The notes beneath the pieces were generated by a model. It had not been told where the DNA came from and made no database searches. It saw only the letters and a program-made list of their open reading frames with translations. A DNA stretch of 64,000 nucleotides, from contig JAABTN010000001.1 in the NCBI GenBank assembly GCA_011389895.1, positions 124,001 through 188,000 on the forward strand, in the 5' to 3' direction. The position numbers were made by a program, and so were the translations under genes. The stretch is from Maritimibacter sp. GTDB taxonomy: Bacteria > Pseudomonadota > Alphaproteobacteria > Rhodobacterales > Rhodobacteraceae. Below, piece after piece: positions 44,150 through 51,951 of the stretch (its first letter is position 1; each line of letters begins with the position of its first letter).

Positions 44150-44908
44150 TCAGCCGTCCAACCCGGCGTTTTCAAGCGCCTCTTTGGTCCGTGTCTCCCA
44201 GCGCGCGCGCAGGGTGTCATTGTCGTCGTGCCGCAGCCCCATGGCCTTGAGCTGTTCGAACCGGTCCGCGTCGCCCAGCCCGAAACTGGTCGCCACGCGC
44301 GGGTGCCAGTAGGCCACGCTCGCCGTCGGGTCGGTGCCTTCGTCGATGAGACGGGCCAGCCCGGCTTCGGCAAGGGCGGCATGGTTTGCCTCGACCGCGA
44401 GACAATCGCGCAGGGCTTCGGCGAGCGGCTGGTAGCTCACCTGCTTCATCTCTTCCAACTGGACGCAGACGGCGTGCCCCATGAGCACGTTCATCACCAC
44501 CGCGTCCGCCCAATCCGTCATCGGGTAATTGAACACCGCCAGCCGCATATCCTGTTCGACCCGCGCGGCCTCGATCTCGGCCTTGCGGGCGAGGCGGGTG
44601 TGCCATGGGTGCTGGTCCACGTAGCGCGCGGTATCGGCCCCGAATTCGCCCATCAGCGTGAGAACCCTGTCGGCATTGGCAAGCTTTTCGGCCACGATCC
44701 GGGCCGAGGCTTCGCGCGCCTTGATCCCGGGCCCGCCGTTGATCTGTTCCGCGAAACCGGCGGCCCCGGCGAGGTTCGAGTCCACGAAAGTCGCCATGAG
44801 TTTCAAAAGCTCCGCGCGGTAGCGCGGGGGGACGTTGGCGGGCGAGGTCAGGCGCCCTCCGGCGGCGAGATAATCGGCAAGCGACATGGTGTCGAAATCA
44901 CTGGTCAT
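44150..44908 (-). CDS. PaaA/PaaC-like ferritin-fold protein of unknown role
   Basis: The 252-residue protein resembles the helical ferritin-like PaaA/PaaC family. A long helix carries EIEAARVEQDMRLAVFN, another EEMKQVSYQPLAEALRDCL, and a third AVEANHAALAEAGL with an E-x-x-H pair where a diiron site could form. It is the last gene of the paaJABCDE operon and its start overlaps the end of paaE by 11 bases. A later ATG at 44887 is possible. It may be a third ferritin-like subunit, an assembly factor, or a repair or alternative oxygenase component. The family link is moderately sure; the function is not known. Confidence 0.6.
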   Translation of the reverse strand: MTSDFDTMSLADYLAAGGRLTSPANVPPRYRAELLKLMATFVDSNLAGAAGFAEQINGGPGIKAREASARIVAEKLANADRVLTLMGEFGADTARYVDQHPWHTRLARKAEIEAARVEQDMRLAVFNYPMTDWADAVVMNVLMGHAVCVQLEEMKQVSYQPLAEALRDCLAVEANHAALAEAGLARLIDEGTDPTASVAYWHPRVATSFGLGDADRFEQLKAMGLRHDDNDTLRARWETRTKEALENAGLDG

Positions 44909-45968
44909 AATCGACCACCACGGTATCGGTGAGGGGGAAGGACTGGCACGACAGGACATAACCCTTTTCGACCTCGTAATCTTCAAGCGCGTGGTTCGTC
45001 ACCATCTCGACCTCTCCTTCCAGTATGCGACATCGGCAGGTGGAACAGACCCCGGCCTTGCAGGCATAGGGGGCGTCGAGATCGTCTGAGCGCACCGCGT
45101 CCAGCACCGAGAGCTCTTTTGACGCCTGCAGGGTGCGGGTGGCGCCATCCAGCGTGACCTTGATCGTGGATTGGTTCGCGCCCTTGGCGGCTTCGACCGA
45201 TACCGCACGCTTGGCAAGGCGTCCGGGCTGTGCCGATGCGAAAAGCTCGAACTTGATCTGGGCTTCTGTCATCCCCGCGGCTTTCAACCCGGCGGCAATG
45301 CCAAGCATCATCGGTTCCGGCCCGCAGAGGAAGGCCGTGTCTGTCGCCTCGGCATCGAGAAAGCCCGAGCGGAACAATTGCCCGACCTTTTCTTCGGTGA
45401 CGCGCCCGGTGAACAGGTCGATTTCCTGTGCGTCGGTGGCGAGGACATGGATCACCGACAGGCGGCCCATGTAGGTGTTCTTCAGATCCTCAAGCTCTTC
45501 GCGGAACATGATGCTTGCCACGCCCTTGTTGGCGTAGACCAGCGTGAAGGTAGACCGCGGTTCGCGTGCCAGCGTGGTCTTCAGGATCGACAGCACCGGG
45601 GTGATCCCCGATCCGCCGGCAAAGCCGATGTAATTGCGGCCCGCATCAGGGTCGAGCGCGGTATGAAACCGGCCCATCGGCGGCATGGCTTCAAGCGTAT
45701 CGCCGACCTTCAATTCCTCGTTCGCCCATGTCGAGAAAGCACCGCCATCGACCCGCTTGATCCCGACCTGCAAAACACCGTCATCGCGGCCCGCGCAGAT
45801 CGAATAAGAGCGCCGCAATTCCTCGCCGTCGAAGTCGCGGCGGAAGGTCAGGTATTGCCCTTGGATGAAATCGAACGCCTCCGCATCTTTCGGGCGCAGG
45901 GTCACCACCACCGCGTCGCGGATCGTCTTCTTGATGTCGGTGACTTCCAGATCATGAAACCGGGACAT
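44898..45968 (-). CDS. paaE: PaaE, phenylacetyl-CoA epoxidase reductase
   Basis: The 356-residue reductase has an FNR-type FAD domain (RRSYSIC), an NADPH-binding domain (GFAGGSGITPVLSI and LCGPEPMM) and a C-terminal plant-type [2Fe-2S] domain with CKAGVCSTC and a distant Cys in YVLSCQS. It passes electrons from NADPH to the PaaABC diiron oxygenase. ATG 45968 follows GAGGAGAAG. A longer frame upstream overlaps paaD and is rejected. Confidence 0.94.
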   Translation of the reverse strand: MSRFHDLEVTDIKKTIRDAVVVTLRPKDAEAFDFIQGQYLTFRRDFDGEELRRSYSICAGRDDGVLQVGIKRVDGGAFSTWANEELKVGDTLEAMPPMGRFHTALDPDAGRNYIGFAGGSGITPVLSILKTTLAREPRSTFTLVYANKGVASIMFREELEDLKNTYMGRLSVIHVLATDAQEIDLFTGRVTEEKVGQLFRSGFLDAEATDTAFLCGPEPMMLGIAAGLKAAGMTEAQIKFELFASAQPGRLAKRAVSVEAAKGANQSTIKVTLDGATRTLQASKELSVLDAVRSDDLDAPYACKAGVCSTCRCRILEGEVEMVTNHALEDYEVEKGYVLSCQSFPLTDTVVVDYDQ

Positions 45969-45978
45969 CCGCTTCTCC

Positions 45979-46437
45979 TCAGATGCATTTGAAATAATCG
46001 AAAGGCTCGAGACAGTCCTTGCACCGCCACTGTGCCTTGCAGGGTGTCGATCCGAACTGGCTGAGCCGTTCAAGGTTCGTGCTTGCACAATTCGGGCATT
46101 TTTCGGGTCCACCGGCCGCTTGCGGCGGGGCGATCCCATATTTTTCCAACTTTTCGCGTCCGGATTGCGATATCCAGTCGGTGGTCCATGGCGGGCTGAG
46201 CTGGCGTTTCAACTCGACCCGCTCCACCCCGTGGTCGTGCAGGGCGGCCTTGATCTCCATGTTGATCACCGAGGTCGCGGGACAGCCGGAATAGGTTGGG
46301 GTCACGGTCACCACGCAGGTCTCGCCGTCAAAGCCCACGTCACGGATGATCCCCAGATCGACAAGGCTGATCGCCGGGATCTCGGGGTCGGGCACGGCGT
46401 CGAGCCACGTCCAAATCTGGTCCACCGAAGGGCGCAT
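45979..46437 (-). CDS. paaD: PaaD, assembly factor of the phenylacetyl-CoA epoxidase
   Basis: The 152-residue protein has a MIP18/SufT-like domain (DPEIPAISLVDLGIIRDV and TPTYSGCPAT) and a C-terminal zinc or cluster ribbon with CPNC and CKDC pairs ending in FKCI. PaaD is needed to mature the epoxidase complex, probably its iron-sulfur reductase. It sits between paaC and paaE with short gaps. Confidence 0.92.
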   Translation of the reverse strand: MRPSVDQIWTWLDAVPDPEIPAISLVDLGIIRDVGFDGETCVVTVTPTYSGCPATSVINMEIKAALHDHGVERVELKRQLSPPWTTDWISQSGREKLEKYGIAPPQAAGGPEKCPNCASTNLERLSQFGSTPCKAQWRCKDCLEPFDYFKCI

Positions 46438-46441
46438 GGCG

Positions 46442-47203
46442 TTACCAGGCCTGGCCCGGATAGGCGCGTTGCAGCCACTGCATCTGCGTCAGGATATGAC
46501 CCAGATGTTCGGTGTGCATGCGCCCGTCCTTGCCCGAGCCGCGATGGCCGAAATGGGCGTCGGGAAGCGTCAGCGTCGCCTCGGCAAGCGTGGCCTCGAT
46601 CGTCGCGCGATAGTCGGCCTCGAGCGTCTTGGGGTCGGGGATCACCCCGGCCTTTGCCATGTCGGCGTCGGTGTCGTCGGTGATGAACAGCTCGAGCGCA
46701 TAGGGCCAAAGGATGTTCAATGCCGCCTGCATCCGTTCATGGCTTTCCGCCGTGCCATCGCCCAGACCCACGACCGTGCCGCGCGAGCGGTCGACGTGAT
46801 AGGCAGCCTCCTTCACCGCTTTCTCGGCGATCTCGGCAATGCGGTTGTCCGTGGACCCGGTGAGCGCCCGCAGGTTCATCAGGTTGAACTGATCGAACAG
46901 GTATTGGCGCATCACTGTCTGCCCGAAATCGCCGTTCGGCAATTCGACCAGAAGCACGTTATGGAAATCCCAAGCGTCGCGCAGGAAGGCAAGATCATCG
47001 GCAGAGCGCCCCGCGCCCTCGATTTCCCCGGCATATTCCAACCAGAGCGATGTCTGGCCAAGCAGGTCGAGCGCGGTGTTCGCCAGCGCGATGTCTTCTT
47101 CCAGCACCGGCGCATGGCCGCACCACTCCGACACCCGGTGACCGAGGATCAGCGTGTTGTCGCCAAGGCGCAGGAGCGTTTCAAACAGCGCATCAGCCAT
47201 CAC
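46442..47203 (-). CDS. paaC: PaaC, structural subunit of the phenylacetyl-CoA epoxidase
   Basis: The 253-residue ferritin-like subunit has helices typical of PaaC (LRLGDNTLILGHRVSEWCGHAPVLEED and DRSRGTVVGLGDGTAESHERMQAAL, described in parts). It forms the oxygenase core with PaaA but is thought not to hold the catalytic diiron site. Its start overlaps the paaB stop by four bases. Confidence 0.93.
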   Translation of the reverse strand: MMADALFETLLRLGDNTLILGHRVSEWCGHAPVLEEDIALANTALDLLGQTSLWLEYAGEIEGAGRSADDLAFLRDAWDFHNVLLVELPNGDFGQTVMRQYLFDQFNLMNLRALTGSTDNRIAEIAEKAVKEAAYHVDRSRGTVVGLGDGTAESHERMQAALNILWPYALELFITDDTDADMAKAGVIPDPKTLEADYRATIEATLAEATLTLPDAHFGHRGSGKDGRMHTEHLGHILTQMQWLQRAYPGQAW

Positions 47204-47484
47204 ATGTGCCCCACGTCGTCGGGAATGTCGTAGAAGGTCGGGTGGCGATACACCTTGGACTCCGAGGGTTCGAAAATCGGGCCCTTGTCGCCCGGCGCGG
47301 TCGCCGTGATGTGGCGGGCCTCGACCACCCAGATCGAGACGCCTTCACTGCGGCGGGTGTAGACGTCGCGCGCATTCTTGACCGCCGTTTCCGCGTCCGG
47401 GGCGTGCAGCGAGCCCACGTGACGATGGCTCAGCCCGTGTTGGCCGCGAATGAAAATCTCCCAGAGGGGCCATTCCTTGCTCAT
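47200..47484 (-). CDS. paaB: PaaB, small subunit of the phenylacetyl-CoA epoxidase
   Basis: The 94-residue protein begins MSKEWPLWEIFIRGQHGLSH, the conserved PaaB start, and continues with HVGSLHAPDAETAVKNARDVYTRR-type sequence. PaaB bridges PaaAC heterodimers. ATG 47484 follows AAGGACG. It is 12 bases from paaA and overlaps paaC. Confidence 0.93.
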   Translation of the reverse strand: MSKEWPLWEIFIRGQHGLSHRHVGSLHAPDAETAVKNARDVYTRRSEGVSIWVVEARHITATAPGDKGPIFEPSESKVYRHPTFYDIPDDVGHM

Positions 47485-47495
47485 GGTCGTCGTCC

Positions 47496-48488
47496 TTATT
47501 CCGCGGCCACTTTGGCGCCGTGTTTCTTCTCGGAATGGGCCAAAAGCCCGTCGCGCACCCATGCGCCGTCGTCCCATGCCTGCTTGCGCGCATCCAGACG
47601 GTCGTGGTTCGCGGGGCCTGCGCCCTTGAGCACGTCGAAAAACTCGTCCCAGTCCGGTTCCGAGTAATCGTAGCCGCCCTTATCCTCGTTCCACGCCAGC
47701 GTGTCGTCGGGCACGGAAAGGCCGAGGTATTCGGCCTGTGGCACGGTCTGGTCCACGAATTTCTGGCGCAGCTCGTCGTTGGTGTTGATCTTGATCTTCC
47801 ACGCCAGCGATTGCTCGGAATGCACCGAGTTCGCGTCGGACGGGCCGAACATCATAAGGGAGGGATACCAGAACCGGTTGAGCGCATCTTGCGCCATGCG
47901 CTTTTGCGCCTCGGACCCTTGGGCCATCTTCATCATGATGTCGTAGCCCTGCCTCTGGTGGAAGCTCTCTTCCTTGCAGATGCGGACCATCGCACGCGAA
48001 TAGGGACCATAAGAGGTGCGCTGAAGCGGCACCTGGTTCATGATCGCGGCCCCATCGACGAGCCAGCCGACCGCGCCGATATCGGCCCAGGTCAGGGTGG
48101 GGTAGTTGAAGATCGAGCTATATTTCATCTTGCCGGACAGCAGCATCTCGGTCATCTCGTCGCGCGACACGCCCAGCGTCTCGGCGGCAGAGTAGAGGTA
48201 AAGACCGTGCCCCGCCTCGTCCTGCACCTTGGCGAGAAGGATCATCTTGCGCTCCAGCGTGGGGGCGCGGGTGATCCAGTTGCCCTCGGGAAGCTGGCCC
48301 ACGATTTCGGAATGCGCATGTTGACCGATCTGACGGATCAGCGTCTTGCGATACCCTTCGGGCATCCAGTCGCGCGGCTCGATCCGGATATCCTGATCGA
48401 CTTTTTCCTGAAACGCGCGTTCTTCCGGCGCCATCTCGTCGAGCGTTTTCACGCCTTCGCCGGTGGATTTGACCATTTGTGCATACAT
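47496..48488 (-). CDS. paaA: PaaA, catalytic diiron subunit of the phenylacetyl-CoA epoxidase
   Basis: The 330-residue ferritin-fold protein has the PaaA diiron helices: [14 protein letters not shown], then [21 protein letters not shown] with an E-x-x-H pair, and [20 protein letters not shown] with the second E-x-x-H pair. It epoxidises the ring of phenylacetyl-CoA with O2 and electrons from PaaE. An AGGAGGACC element precedes the ATG. It follows paaJ in the operon with about 40 bases between. Confidence 0.95.
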   Translation of the reverse strand: MYAQMVKSTGEGVKTLDEMAPEERAFQEKVDQDIRIEPRDWMPEGYRKTLIRQIGQHAHSEIVGQLPEGNWITRAPTLERKMILLAKVQDEAGHGLYLYSAAETLGVSRDEMTEMLLSGKMKYSSIFNYPTLTWADIGAVGWLVDGAAIMNQVPLQRTSYGPYSRAMVRICKEESFHQRQGYDIMMKMAQGSEAQKRMAQDALNRFWYPSLMMFGPSDANSVHSEQSLAWKIKINTNDELRQKFVDQTVPQAEYLGLSVPDDTLAWNEDKGGYDYSEPDWDEFFDVLKGAGPANHDRLDARKQAWDDGAWVRDGLLAHSEKKHGAKVAAE

Positions 48489-48528
48489 ATCGGTCCTCCT
48501 TGGGCCAACAGCCCTGGGTTTGGCGGGT

Positions 48529-49734
48529 CTACACCCGCTCGATGATCATCGCCGCGCCTTGGCCGACGCCCACGCACATGGTGCAAAGCGCATAGCGGCC
48601 CCCGGTGCGTTTGAGCTGATAGGCCGCCGTCAGCACCAGCCGCGCGCCGGACATGCCCAGGGGATGGCCGATGGCGATGGCGCCGCCCTGCGGGTTCACG
48701 CGCGGGTCGTCGTCCGCGACACCCAACGCGCGCAGGGTGGCAAGACCCTGGCTCGCGAATGCCTCGTTCAATTCTATCACATCCATCTGCTCGATGGTGA
48801 GCCCGGTCTTTGCCAGCACCTTGCGGCTGGCGGGAACCGGCCCGATGCCCATGACACGGGGGGCAACGCCCGCCGCCTGCATCGCCACGACCCGCGCCAT
48901 CGGGGTCAGGCCATGGGCGGCCATGCCGTCTTCCGACGCCATGAGGATCGCCGCCGCGCCGTCGTTCACGCCCGAGGCATTGCCGGCGGTCACGGACAGC
49001 TCCGGGCCGTTCACGCCCTTGAGTTTCGCAAGCTGTTCGGGGCCTGTGCCGGGGCGGGGGTGTTCGTCGGTCTCGACCATGACCGGATCGCCTTTGCGCT
49101 GCGGCACCGCGACCGGCGTGATCTCGTCCCCGAAAAAGCCCGCCTCGTGGGCCGCCGCCCATTTGGCTTGGGATCGGGCCGCGAACGCATCCTGGTCTTC
49201 GCGGCTGATGTTATAATCCTCGGCCACGTTGTCGGCGGTTTCGGGCATGGAATGGGTGCCATGCTCGGCATCCATCTTCTTGTTAACGAAGCGCCAGCCG
49301 ATGGTGGTGTCATAGACCGCGTTGGCGCGCGAAAAAGCTGTGGTCGCCTTGGGCATGACGAAAGGCGCGCGGCTCATGCTTTCGACGCCGCCCGCGATGG
49401 CAAGGTCATAGTCCCCCGCGCGCAACCCGCGCGACGCCATGCCGACCGCATCCATCCCCGAGGCGCAAAGCCGGTTCACCGTGGTGCCCGACACCTCGAC
49501 CGGGAGCCCGGCGAGAAGCGCGGCCATGCGCGCCACGTTGCGGTTGTCTTCCCCGGCCTGGTTGGCATCACCATAGATCACGTCGTCAACCTGTTCCCAG
49601 TCCACGCCGGGGTTCCGCTCCACCAGTGCCTTGATCGGCAGGGCCGCGAGATCGTCGGTGCGCACGGACGACAGCGCGCCGCCGTAGCGGCCAATGGGCG
49701 TGCGGGTCGCGTCGCAGATGAATGCGTTGGGCAT
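48529..49734 (-). CDS. paaJ: 3-oxoadipyl-CoA/3-oxo-5,6-dehydrosuberyl-CoA thiolase
   Basis: The 401-residue thiolase has the nucleophile Cys in [13 protein letters not shown] (near residue 90), [31 protein letters not shown] with the catalytic His, and [14 protein letters not shown] with the second Cys. It performs both thiolytic steps of phenylacetate breakdown. Because 3-oxoadipyl-CoA is its substrate, it could also finish the hydroxyquinol/3-oxoadipate route encoded at 12-25 kb. It is the first gene of the minus-strand paa operon, behind a promoter with a strong dyad operator. Confidence 0.93.
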   Translation of the reverse strand: MPNAFICDATRTPIGRYGGALSSVRTDDLAALPIKALVERNPGVDWEQVDDVIYGDANQAGEDNRNVARMAALLAGLPVEVSGTTVNRLCASGMDAVGMASRGLRAGDYDLAIAGGVESMSRAPFVMPKATTAFSRANAVYDTTIGWRFVNKKMDAEHGTHSMPETADNVAEDYNISREDQDAFAARSQAKWAAAHEAGFFGDEITPVAVPQRKGDPVMVETDEHPRPGTGPEQLAKLKGVNGPELSVTAGNASGVNDGAAAILMASEDGMAAHGLTPMARVVAMQAAGVAPRVMGIGPVPASRKVLAKTGLTIEQMDVIELNEAFASQGLATLRALGVADDDPRVNPQGGAIAIGHPLGMSGARLVLTAAYQLKRTGGRYALCTMCVGVGQGAAMIIERV

Positions 49735-49768
49735 AGTCAGGTCTTTCCTCCCGTGATCAGGGTTTATT

Positions 49769-49813
49769 CCCGACCACATGGTCGGGGATAGGCAGTGTCT
49801 CGATTCGGTGCAA
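49769..49813 (-). promoter_or_regulatory. paaJABCDE promoter with PaaR-type operator
   Basis: On the minus strand TTGCAC (complement of 49808-49813), a 17-base spacer and TATCCC (complement of 49785-49790) form a promoter. The perfect dyad CCCGACCA-CA-TGGTCGGG (49769-49786) overlaps the end of the -10 box and the likely start point. It shares the GACC/GGTCGG pattern of the paaZ/paaG operator, so repression by PaaR is likely. Confidence 0.7.
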
Positions 49814-49951
49814 GTAAAATGTTACGAGAATGCGGTGATATGGTTTTTCCTGTAACGTGTCGCGCCGATCCCGAGGTCGCAGTTTGACCCCTATCGCTCT
49901 GGTGTCAATTCGGACACTGCGTTCGCAAGGGCCAGATCGGCTTGGCGCGTT

Positions 49952-51178
49952 TCAGGATGTCGGCTGGAGGTGGCCCAGGAAATGCGCCATGGCCGCCACG
50001 GCCGCGCCCATGTCTTCGGCGCTCGCATGTTCCTCCGGCACATGGCTTACACCGTCCCGGCACCGCACGAACAGCATCGCGATGGGGCAGAGATCGGCCA
50101 TGGCCGAGGCGTCATGGGTGGCCCCCGAGGCAATCGACAGGCCCTTCCCGCCGGTCGCCGTCACGGCGTCGGTGAGGCGGGCGCGAAGCTCCGGCGCACA
50201 GGGCTGGGCGGGCTGGCGGTATACCCGCGACATGTCCAGATCGAGAGACCAGCGCGCGGCGATGTCCTGCGCCATGCTGGTAAGCTGCGCGCCGGTGTCT
50301 TCGCGCAACCGGTCGTCGGGCGCGCGGATTTCTAGCGTGAGGGAAACCGCGCGCGGCACCGCGTTGACCACGTTTGGCCACACGTCGAGCGCCCCGACCG
50401 TGACCCGCAGATCGGGGTGTTCCAGACCTGCCATATGCGCCGCCGTGACAAGCGCGCTTGCCCCCACGAGCGCGTCGCGCCGGATCGCCATGGGAAGGGT
50501 GCCGGCATGGCCGGTCTCGCCCCGAAAGGTGACCGCGTGACGCTCGATCCCGCAGATCGCCGTGACCACGCCGAGCGCTTCGTCTTCGGTCTCAAGCACG
50601 GGGCCCTGTTCGATATGCGCCTCAAGGTATCCGATGGCATCAGACCGGGGGCGGGCCAGCGCGCCGATGGCGTCGGGCGCGCCGCCGAATGCGGCCAAGG
50701 CATCGCGCAGCCGGGTGCCGTCCCGGTCGGCGGTTGCGAGCACCTCGGGGTCAAACGTGCCCGCCAGCGCCCGTGGGCCAAGCAGCGCGGTCGGAAAGCG
50801 CACCCCTTCCTCGTCGGCAAAAGCGAGCACTTCGACCGAGAAGGGCAAGGCATGGCCGTCGCTTGCGCATTTCTCGACCGCGAGACAGCCCAGAACCACG
50901 CCCATGATCCCGTCATACATGCCGCCCTCGCGCACGCTGTCCTGATGGGATCCAATGTAGAATGTGCCGGACCCGGCAGGCCCGTCCTTGCGCCCGACCA
51001 GCGTGCCCGCCGCATCCATCGCGACGCTCAGCCCAGCGGCCTCCATCCAGTCGCGGATGTGGGGCAGGGCATCTTTGTGCGCAGGCGTGAACGGCAGCCG
51101 GGTGACGCCGGGGCCGGGCTCCGAACAGGTGGCGATCCGGGCAAGCCGGTCGGCGGCAATGGCACCCCAATCAGTCAA
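49952..51178 (-). CDS. Zn-dependent hydrolase, N-carbamoyl-L-amino-acid / allantoate amidohydrolase family
   Basis: The 408-residue M20-type enzyme has the binuclear zinc motifs FYIGSHQDSVREGGMYDGIMG (His and Asp ligands), FADEEGVRF (Glu), AHIEQGPVLE (His) and, near the C-terminus, SGATHDASAMADLCP. Relatives remove carbamoyl groups from N-carbamoyl amino acids, allantoate or ureidoglycine, releasing CO2 and ammonia. The frame starts at a TTG (51178) that overlaps the stop of the DUF1028 gene by eight bases; no ATG lies near the conserved N-terminus, so translational coupling is likely. The operon is divergent from a peptide-type ABC importer, which may supply the substrate. Confidence 0.85.
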   Translation of the reverse strand: MTDWGAIAADRLARIATCSEPGPGVTRLPFTPAHKDALPHIRDWMEAAGLSVAMDAAGTLVGRKDGPAGSGTFYIGSHQDSVREGGMYDGIMGVVLGCLAVEKCASDGHALPFSVEVLAFADEEGVRFPTALLGPRALAGTFDPEVLATADRDGTRLRDALAAFGGAPDAIGALARPRSDAIGYLEAHIEQGPVLETEDEALGVVTAICGIERHAVTFRGETGHAGTLPMAIRRDALVGASALVTAAHMAGLEHPDLRVTVGALDVWPNVVNAVPRAVSLTLEIRAPDDRLREDTGAQLTSMAQDIAARWSLDLDMSRVYRQPAQPCAPELRARLTDAVTATGGKGLSIASGATHDASAMADLCPIAMLFVRCRDGVSHVPEEHASAEDMGAAVAAMAHFLGHLQPTS

Positions 51179-51833
51179 GTCCGCGCCCCGGATCGTTCAC
51201 GGTCGGCACCTGCCGCGCCCAATAGGCATAATCGCCCGTGGTCGCGCGCTCGTGCAGGTCGGCGAGCGCGGTCAACGGGTCATCGGCATGATCGATCCGC
51301 AGGGTGAGCGGCGCATGGTCGGGGCTGATGACAAGCAGGGCGGCGGACATGAGACCGCGCGAATCGCTACCCGCCGAACGACCGGCAAAAAGCGCCGCCA
51401 AAAGGCGTTCGGCCAAGGTGCCGCTGCCGGTCCGGTAGGTTTCGACCAGCGCGGGAATCACAGCGGGGGAGGCAAGCAGATTGCCGCAGGCCACCCCGTC
51501 GGCAAAGACCATGTCGCCGATCTCGGGCATGTTCGCATCGCCCGAGAACACCGCGCCGCGCCCGGTCATGTCGAGCACGCCAAGCTGGCGCGCATCGCGG
51601 TTTCGGTCGTTCGCCGTGACCCGGGCGATCGTCTGCGAAGCGTTTGATCCGGATGACATTTCATCAAGCGCGGCCTCGCCCCAGAGCGTCGAGGGCGAAG
51701 CGCCTTGGCTGGCCGAGACCCCGGCCCCCCACCGTGCGCGCAGCACCCATCCGCCAACACACAAGGAGCCGGTTGCGGCAGCGCCGCCCATGGCCCCGGT
51801 CTCGGGGTCGCGAACAAGAAGTGAAAAGGTCAT
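51171..51833 (-). CDS. DUF1028 family protein
   Basis: The 220-residue protein begins MTFSLLVRDPETGAMGGAAA and contains VGGWVLRARWGAGVSASQG, SGDANMPEIGDMVFADGVACGNLL and a Gly/Ala-rich middle, the recognisable DUF1028 pattern of an Ntn-hydrolase-like fold. Biochemical function is not established. These genes commonly accompany amidohydrolases and amino-acid or peptide importers, as here. It is first in a two-gene operon with the carbamoyl-amino-acid hydrolase. Confidence 0.82.
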   Translation of the reverse strand: MTFSLLVRDPETGAMGGAAATGSLCVGGWVLRARWGAGVSASQGASPSTLWGEAALDEMSSGSNASQTIARVTANDRNRDARQLGVLDMTGRGAVFSGDANMPEIGDMVFADGVACGNLLASPAVIPALVETYRTGSGTLAERLLAALFAGRSAGSDSRGLMSAALLVISPDHAPLTLRIDHADDPLTALADLHERATTGDYAYWARQVPTVNDPGRGLD

Positions 51834-51855
51834 GTGAACTCCGTATCACAAATAT

Positions 51856-51893
51856 TTATCATGAAAAATTGACAGGTCAATTAATCATGATAA
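51856..51893. promoter_or_regulatory. 38-bp near-perfect palindrome between DUF1028 and the ABC importer
   Basis: Two 18-base arms around a central AG match at 16 of 18 positions. The inner part AATTGAC-AG-GTCAATT (51867-51882) is perfect, and the outer parts TTATCATGA and TCATGATAA are also perfect. It lies in an AT-rich divergent promoter region about 60 bases before the importer gene. A GntR/FadR-type regulator is the last gene of that operon and is the natural candidate to bind it. Confidence 0.65.
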
Positions 51894-51951
51894 TTTACTT
51901 GAAAACAAGAACACCAAAATCCATCCGACAGACAACATGGGAGTTGCATCA

